Source of the DNA: Pseudomonas koreensis
Lineage (GTDB): Bacteria; Pseudomonadota; Gammaproteobacteria; Pseudomonadales; Pseudomonadaceae
Direction of reading: 5' to 3'
Length of the DNA: 64,000 bases
NCBI RefSeq assembly: GCF_012986595.1
Contig: NZ_JAAQYM010000004.1
Location: 558,001 to 622,000, forward strand
Part shown: one piece after another, positions 59,812-64,000 of the stretch
Numbering within the stretch: the first letter of the stretch is position 1
Layout: each line of letters opens with the position of its first letter
Notes under the pieces: model-generated
Database searches by the model: none
Told to the model about the DNA's origin: nothing
Seen by the model: the letters and a program-made list of their open reading frames with translations, nothing else
Program-made: the position numbers and the translations under genes

Positions 59812-59965
59812 ACTGAGGCCCATAGATATGCACGAGAGCGCCGAGTGCCACGGTGCTTGTCAAAATGGCCATGAATAGGGGCGGTTGAGCCGATTGTGGC
59901 CCTTCTACCAAGGCGTAAACCAGAACGCCTATCACCACTGTCAACGCAACTGCAATTTTGCCCAT
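59801..59965 (-). CDS. Small two-helix membrane protein
   Basis: A 54-residue protein beginning at the ATG at 59965 with AGGA about ten bases upstream. Residues 3-20 (KIAVALTVVIGVLVYALVEG) and 30-48 (LFMAILTSTVALGALVHIYG) form two likely membrane spans joined by a short PQSAQPP loop. Opposite in direction to the orphan Rhs tip, whose last bases it overlaps. It could be a stand-alone membrane peptide or an immunity-like relic; the sequence does not decide. Confidence 0.6.
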   Translation of the reverse strand: MGKIAVALTVVIGVLVYALVEGPQSAQPPLFMAILTSTVALGALVHIYGPQSTD

Positions 59966-60123
59966 GTCCGATTTCCTGAAGGGAGCGACTTATTGAGGTT
60001 GTATCGCCACTACGTGTCAGAGCGTAATTGAGCCATATGACGGTTTTACGTTTTTTAATATGGTCAAGCAATTTTGGTCGGGGTACCTCGGCCGTGTCTT
60101 GAGCGACATAACTTCTCCTTTTT

Positions 60124-63100
60124 TTAAAATTGGGTACCTAGCCTGAGCATCAGTGCATGGGATCTTGAGTCGTCACCCAACCCAAAAGAGCCTTGATAGC
60201 TCACGCCTGTCGTCAACCCTCCGGGCAGGGCAACGTCAGCCCCCAGCGCGACGGTCATCAAGTTTTCGCTTTGCCCGTGAGTGGACACGCCATAGGTGGA
60301 GTCACTAATGTCTGCGTACCCCATGCGTGCCGTGCTGTCACCGCTGAAGGTGTGGCTGTATTCGAGGCGGCCACGCAGGGTCAGCTCGGTCGGTTTCAGC
60401 GAAAAGCTATATTGTCCGCGCAGGCCACCCGTTCCGGACAATACGTTCATGCGTTGTGCCGCGTATGCCAGGTCGAACGCGCCGCTGCCGGATTCCTGAA
60501 ATCCATCGAGCTTTGTCGATGACACGTCGACACGGCCATAGGGGGCAACACGCCAGGTGTCTTCCCTGAATTCATAACCCGAGCTGAGCGAGCCGAAGAA
60601 CTGGTCGCCGTCACGCGAGCCCTTGGCATATCCGCCGTTATCGGTCACATAGCGGCGGCTGTCGAACGACAGGTTGCTGTACCCTAGCAAACCGTCGATA
60701 AACACTCGGCCCGGGTGGAAGCTGCCGTAGAGGGCGCCGCTGAAGGAATCACCTTTGCTGTGGCTGCCTTCGGAACCGATATCGCTGGAGTCCCGGCCAT
60801 ACCCGAAACCGATGCCGGCGGTGAAGGCATCGAAGAAGCGATAGTCGACGCCTGCACTCATGCCGACCATGGTGCTGTCGAGCTTCACATCATCACGGCG
60901 GGTATCGCTGACGTTGACGTAGCCACCGCTCCAAAACGACAGGTTCTCATCTCCCAGCAATCCGTTATTTGAGCCGGGCGCTGCGGACAATTGCGGTGAA
61001 GCCGAACGGTCGCTGCCACTGAGTGACGACAGCGCCTGGTACATCTCCGAGGCGCTGGTATTACCGGTGCGTGACTGGCGCGATTGCGGCAAGCCGAGTT
61101 GCAAGTTGAAGCTGCTGCCGCGACGGTTCTCTGTGTCGTGCAGTTGTTCGAGGCGGTCGTTGAAGTTGTCGATTTGCGCGCGGGCAAAACGTGCGGCACT
61201 TTGCGCCTGGGCGCCGAGCATGCCGATCACTTCCTGGTCTTTGCTCGGGTCGGAGCGTCCGGCCACTTGCAGCGTCAGGGTAATGGGTTGCGATGTACCC
61301 CAACGGTTGCTCAGGGTGTAGCGGATGATCGCTGCGCCTGAAGCTTGTGCGGCAGCCACAAATGTCAGATTTGTCCCGCTGAGCGTCGTCTGTCCCATGG
61401 CTTTGGAAGGCGTGTCCAACAATGCCGCGCTGGTGAAGGGCCCGCTGCTGATGCCATCGGCCAAGTTCACGGTGACCGCCTGCCCGGCGTACAAGGATGC
61501 ACTGCGGTCGGCGCCGCTTGGCAACGTGGCGCCGATGCTCAGGTTATAGGCGACATTGAGCGTCACGCCGAAGGCGTCCGTAATTTGCACTGCGATTGTC
61601 GCCGAGCCTGCCTCCGAAGGTGTACCGGAAATCGTCCCGGAGGAGGCGTCAATGTTCAGGCCCGACGGCAGGCCGTTGGCGCTGAAGCGATAGGGGCTGC
61701 TGCCACCGCTCACGCTCAATGCTTGTGAATAGCGTGCACCGACTGTTGCCGCTGGCAACGAACCGGCGGCAGGGGAAACGATCAGGGCAGGGGCTGAAAT
61801 CGTCAGATTGACCGTCGCTGCCGGCGAGGTGCCTGAGGCATTACTGGCGGTGTAGGTGAAACTGTCCGTCCCGGAGAACCCGGCGACTGGCGTGTAGGTA
61901 ATCGTCAGACCTCTGGCCACCGCACTGCCGTGCAATGGCGCCGTGACAACCGCTACCGTCGTGGCTGTTTCGCCCGCCAGTGACAGCGCAACGTTGCCGC
62001 TGCTGTTGGCGGCGATGGTGGCAGAAATCGGGTTGGCCACAGGCACTGGCCCACCCGCAATGTTCAGCGTGTAATTGGCGTTGCCGACGGCACCATGCCG
62101 ATCCGTCACGCTGACAGAGAGGTTGTAGCTGCCAGGACTGGCGGGCGTACCACTCAGAACGCCGCTGGCTGCATCGAGGGTCAGCCCGGCGGGAACTCCG
62201 GAGCTTGTATAGCTATAAGGCGCCGAGCCCCCAGTTGAGCTGAATGCTTGACTGTAGGCCGTTCCAGCCTGACCGGCAGGCAACGCACCGGCAGCCGGGG
62301 TCAACACCAGTGTCGGCGCTGTCACCGTGAGCGTGGCCGTCGCGGGGGAGGAGGTGCCTGACAGATTGCTGGCGGTGTAGGTGAAGCTGTCTGGGCCTGA
62401 GTAACCTGTCACGGGGGTGTAGGTGATCGTGGTACCACTGGCAACCGCAGAACCGTGGAGCGGGGCAGAAGCGACAGCAACCGAACTGGCAACACCGCCG
62501 GACAGCGCGAGGTTCACTGGCGTACTGGCATTGGCGGCAACCGTTGCAGAAACAGCACCAGTGACGGGCAGTGCGCCGGCGACGATGCTGACCGAATAGC
62601 CGGTGCTACCCGTTGCGCCATGGCTGTCGGTGGCCGTAATCGTGAAGTTGAAACTGCCGACACTGGTGGGTGTACCGCTCAACATGCCGGTGGCCGCATC
62701 AAGATTCAAACCGGTCGGGACTGCCCCTGAACTTGCGTAGCTGTAAGGCGCCGTTCCGCCCGCAGTGCTGAGCGATTGGCTGTAGGCCGTGCCGATCTGG
62801 CCAGCCGGCAAGTAGCCTGGGGTCAACGCCAGTGTTGGCGGTGTTACGGTGATGGACACGGTGGCTGCCGAAGAGCTGCCCGCCGTATTGCTCGCCGTAT
62901 AAGTGAAGCTGTCCGTTCCTGAATAACCTGCAGCCGGCGTATAGGTGATGGACGTGCCGCTAGCGGTGGCAACCCCATGTGAAGGGCCGGATGCAACGGC
63001 GACTGACGTTGCAGTACCGCCTGAGAGGGCCAATGTGATCGGATTTCCGGAACTGTTGGCAGCCACGGTCGCGGAAACATTGCTCGCATCCGGCGCAGTG

Positions 63101-63870
63101 AGGGCCCGAGTGACCGTGATGGTGTACAGGTGCGTGGTGCTGCCGTCCTGGGCAGTACCCAATACGCTGATCGTGTTCGACCCCGTGTTCAGGCTGATCG
63201 CTGGCGATGTAGCGCCGGAGCCCACGCTCATTCCGTTGACCGTGATCGTGGCGTTACTGTCGGAGGCCGTCGGCGTGAAGGTGATTGACGATACGTTGCT
63301 CGCGACTGCGACATTATAGGTACTGGTGCCCGATGAAAATGATGGCGACAAAGTACCGGCTGAAGGAATCAGGTTAGACAGGGTGGCATCACTGGAAACC
63401 GCCGCACCACAGTTGATAGTCACCGTGCTCAGGTAGGTGCCGACCTTGGTGCTGATGAACAGCCCGTTGGTCAGATCTGCAGCCGAAGCACTGCCCGCAT
63501 GGCTACCTGCACTGCCGGTGTTGCTGCGGTAGTCGAAGTAGGGCGAGAAGGTGGTCGGGTTGCGCAGGATCACGTTATCGGCGGACGACGGATTGCTGTT
63601 GCCGACGTTGCCGCCGTTGTCACTGAACGTGACCGAGACACTCTCGCCGGCGGAGAAGGAACCAGCAGGAAAGGAGCGGGAAAAGGTACCCGAACCGCTC
63701 AAACCGTTAAGCGTCGTGCAACTGGCAGACAGAGCGTAGGCCGTTGAAGAGTCGAACAGCAAGCTGCAGATGGCGAATGCCATAAACACAAAAAACCTGG
63801 AAACACTGGATGAAACATACCGACCTTTCAGTGACGTCGTTTCGCAGACAAGCTTTTGTGTTGAGAACAT
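60124..63870 (-). CDS. Autotransporter adhesin with tandem Ig-like repeats
   Basis: 1,248 residues. A long signal peptide (SRFFVFMAFAICSLLFDSSTAYAL) precedes a TLNGLSGSGTFSRSFPAGSF domain and a cadherin-like Thr/Ser-rich region. From about residue 270 to 760 there are about three tandem units of 174-175 residues, each with GYSGTDSFTYTASN and LPAGQ-GTAYSQ ... SGTP motifs (putative Ig folds). Residues about 975-1248 form the type V autotransporter barrel, ending in the C-terminal Phe required for Bam recognition. It is exported to the outer surface and probably mediates adhesion. No stand-alone terminator is clear downstream. Confidence 0.9.
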   Translation of the reverse strand: MFSTQKLVCETTSLKGRYVSSSVSRFFVFMAFAICSLLFDSSTAYALSASCTTLNGLSGSGTFSRSFPAGSFSAGESVSVTFSDNGGNVGNSNPSSADNVILRNPTTFSPYFDYRSNTGSAGSHAGSASAADLTNGLFISTKVGTYLSTVTINCGAAVSSDATLSNLIPSAGTLSPSFSSGTSTYNVAVASNVSSITFTPTASDSNATITVNGMSVGSGATSPAISLNTGSNTISVLGTAQDGSTTHLYTITVTRALTAPDASNVSATVAANSSGNPITLALSGGTATSVAVASGPSHGVATASGTSITYTPAAGYSGTDSFTYTASNTAGSSSAATVSITVTPPTLALTPGYLPAGQIGTAYSQSLSTAGGTAPYSYASSGAVPTGLNLDAATGMLSGTPTSVGSFNFTITATDSHGATGSTGYSVSIVAGALPVTGAVSATVAANASTPVNLALSGGVASSVAVASAPLHGSAVASGTTITYTPVTGYSGPDSFTYTASNLSGTSSPATATLTVTAPTLVLTPAAGALPAGQAGTAYSQAFSSTGGSAPYSYTSSGVPAGLTLDAASGVLSGTPASPGSYNLSVSVTDRHGAVGNANYTLNIAGGPVPVANPISATIAANSSGNVALSLAGETATTVAVVTAPLHGSAVARGLTITYTPVAGFSGTDSFTYTASNASGTSPAATVNLTISAPALIVSPAAGSLPAATVGARYSQALSVSGGSSPYRFSANGLPSGLNIDASSGTISGTPSEAGSATIAVQITDAFGVTLNVAYNLSIGATLPSGADRSASLYAGQAVTVNLADGISSGPFTSAALLDTPSKAMGQTTLSGTNLTFVAAAQASGAAIIRYTLSNRWGTSQPITLTLQVAGRSDPSKDQEVIGMLGAQAQSAARFARAQIDNFNDRLEQLHDTENRRGSSFNLQLGLPQSRQSRTGNTSASEMYQALSSLSGSDRSASPQLSAAPGSNNGLLGDENLSFWSGGYVNVSDTRRDDVKLDSTMVGMSAGVDYRFFDAFTAGIGFGYGRDSSDIGSEGSHSKGDSFSGALYGSFHPGRVFIDGLLGYSNLSFDSRRYVTDNGGYAKGSRDGDQFFGSLSSGYEFREDTWRVAPYGRVDVSSTKLDGFQESGSGAFDLAYAAQRMNVLSGTGGLRGQYSFSLKPTELTLRGRLEYSHTFSGDSTARMGYADISDSTYGVSTHGQSENLMTVALGADVALPGGLTTGVSYQGSFGLGDDSRSHALMLRLGTQF
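61852..62907. repeat. Three tandem approx. 523-base repeats within the autotransporter
   Basis: The same short segment (GTGTAGGTGAA and close variants) recurs at 61851, 62376 and 62898, giving periods of 525 and 522 bases. The units code the Ig-like repeats and are divergent enough not to be a recent duplication. Confidence 0.65.
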
Positions 63871-64000
63871 GCAGAGAAACCTGATTCAGAGGCGGAGTGC
63901 GGTTTAGCCGAGCGCGCGCAATGCTGCCCATTCTGGCGACTCGTACGATATCGACTGTGCAGAATAAGTCTTTAAGGTGTAGCTAGAGGTGACTTGCGTG
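63871..64000. other. Right edge, no gene seen
   Basis: Contains the upstream region of the autotransporter gene. No open frame with coding character and no clear promoter could be assigned. Confidence 0.4.

Noticed and set aside
33480-60000. Prophage or ICE
   Set aside because: No integrase, capsid, relaxase or conjugation genes were recognised. Hcp/VgrG here belong to T6SS, not to a phage tail.
1-64000. tRNA or rRNA genes
   Set aside because: No cloverleaf-like or rRNA-like sequence was noticed on either strand; a tRNAscan run was not possible.

Overview
The window reads as a chromosomal segment of a Pseudomonas of the fluorescens group. Evidence: high-GC codon use, Pseudomonas-type REP/REPIN palindromes between genes, an MvaT-type H-NS protein, and a core block (fabI, a five-gene Npp/Yej peptide ABC transporter, mltD, gloB, a yafS-like methyltransferase, rnhA, start of dnaQ) in the same order as P. 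aeruginosa PA1806-PA1816. No tRNA, rRNA, CRISPR array, integrase or complete IS was recognised.

Layout. 1-5: alkylation repair (partial 3-methyladenine glycosylase, ada). 1.8-6 kb: small metabolic genes and a bphO-bphP red-light sensing operon. 6-9.7 kb: a very large Fic-domain toxin-like protein. 10-18 kb: LysE exporter, DJ-1/PfpI protein, AraC regulator, a VOC gene broken by an amber codon, methyltransferase, alpha/beta hydrolase, and a molybdenum hydroxylase operon with its own c-type cytochrome. 18-21 kb: GAF-GGDEF cyclase and a delta-60 repeat protein. 21-33.2 kb: the conserved fabI-npp-mltD-gloB-rnhA core block.

At 33.48 kb the core synteny stops after the first eight codons of dnaQ. 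The following 33.5-45.2 kb is visibly more AT-rich in its genes and is an accessory defence-type island: a hairpin-rich non-coding segment and a poly-C tract, several unknown proteins, a RES-domain NAD-consuming toxin candidate with an HNH-type partner, a Septu-like ATPase/HNH pair (PtuAB), and a two-gene cassette coding a SLOG-patatin fusion and a TIR-domain protein. The last is the most interesting item: it has the logic of Thoeris (TIR makes a nucleotide signal, SLOG senses it) but with a phospholipase effector in place of SIR2 or a membrane effector. An island-borne MvaT-family silencer closes the segment.

45.4-48.8 kb holds a divergent azoR/LysR pair and a remnant iron-siderophore-type ABC transporter whose permease is cut off at a set of three near-identical palindromes. 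49-58 kb is an orphan type VI secretion cargo cassette (hcp, vgrG, rhs with an HNH-type toxin tip, immunity gene, PAAR), with no sheath or baseplate genes. 58.1-60 kb is a scrapyard of fragments (5' piece of a SIR2-like gene joined to a 3' piece of PQQ glucose dehydrogenase, then a frameshifted orphan rhs tip with another toxin) plus a small membrane protein. 60.1-63.9 kb is an Ig-like-repeat autotransporter on the minus strand.

No searches or computations were run; family assignments are from motif and sequence recognition.
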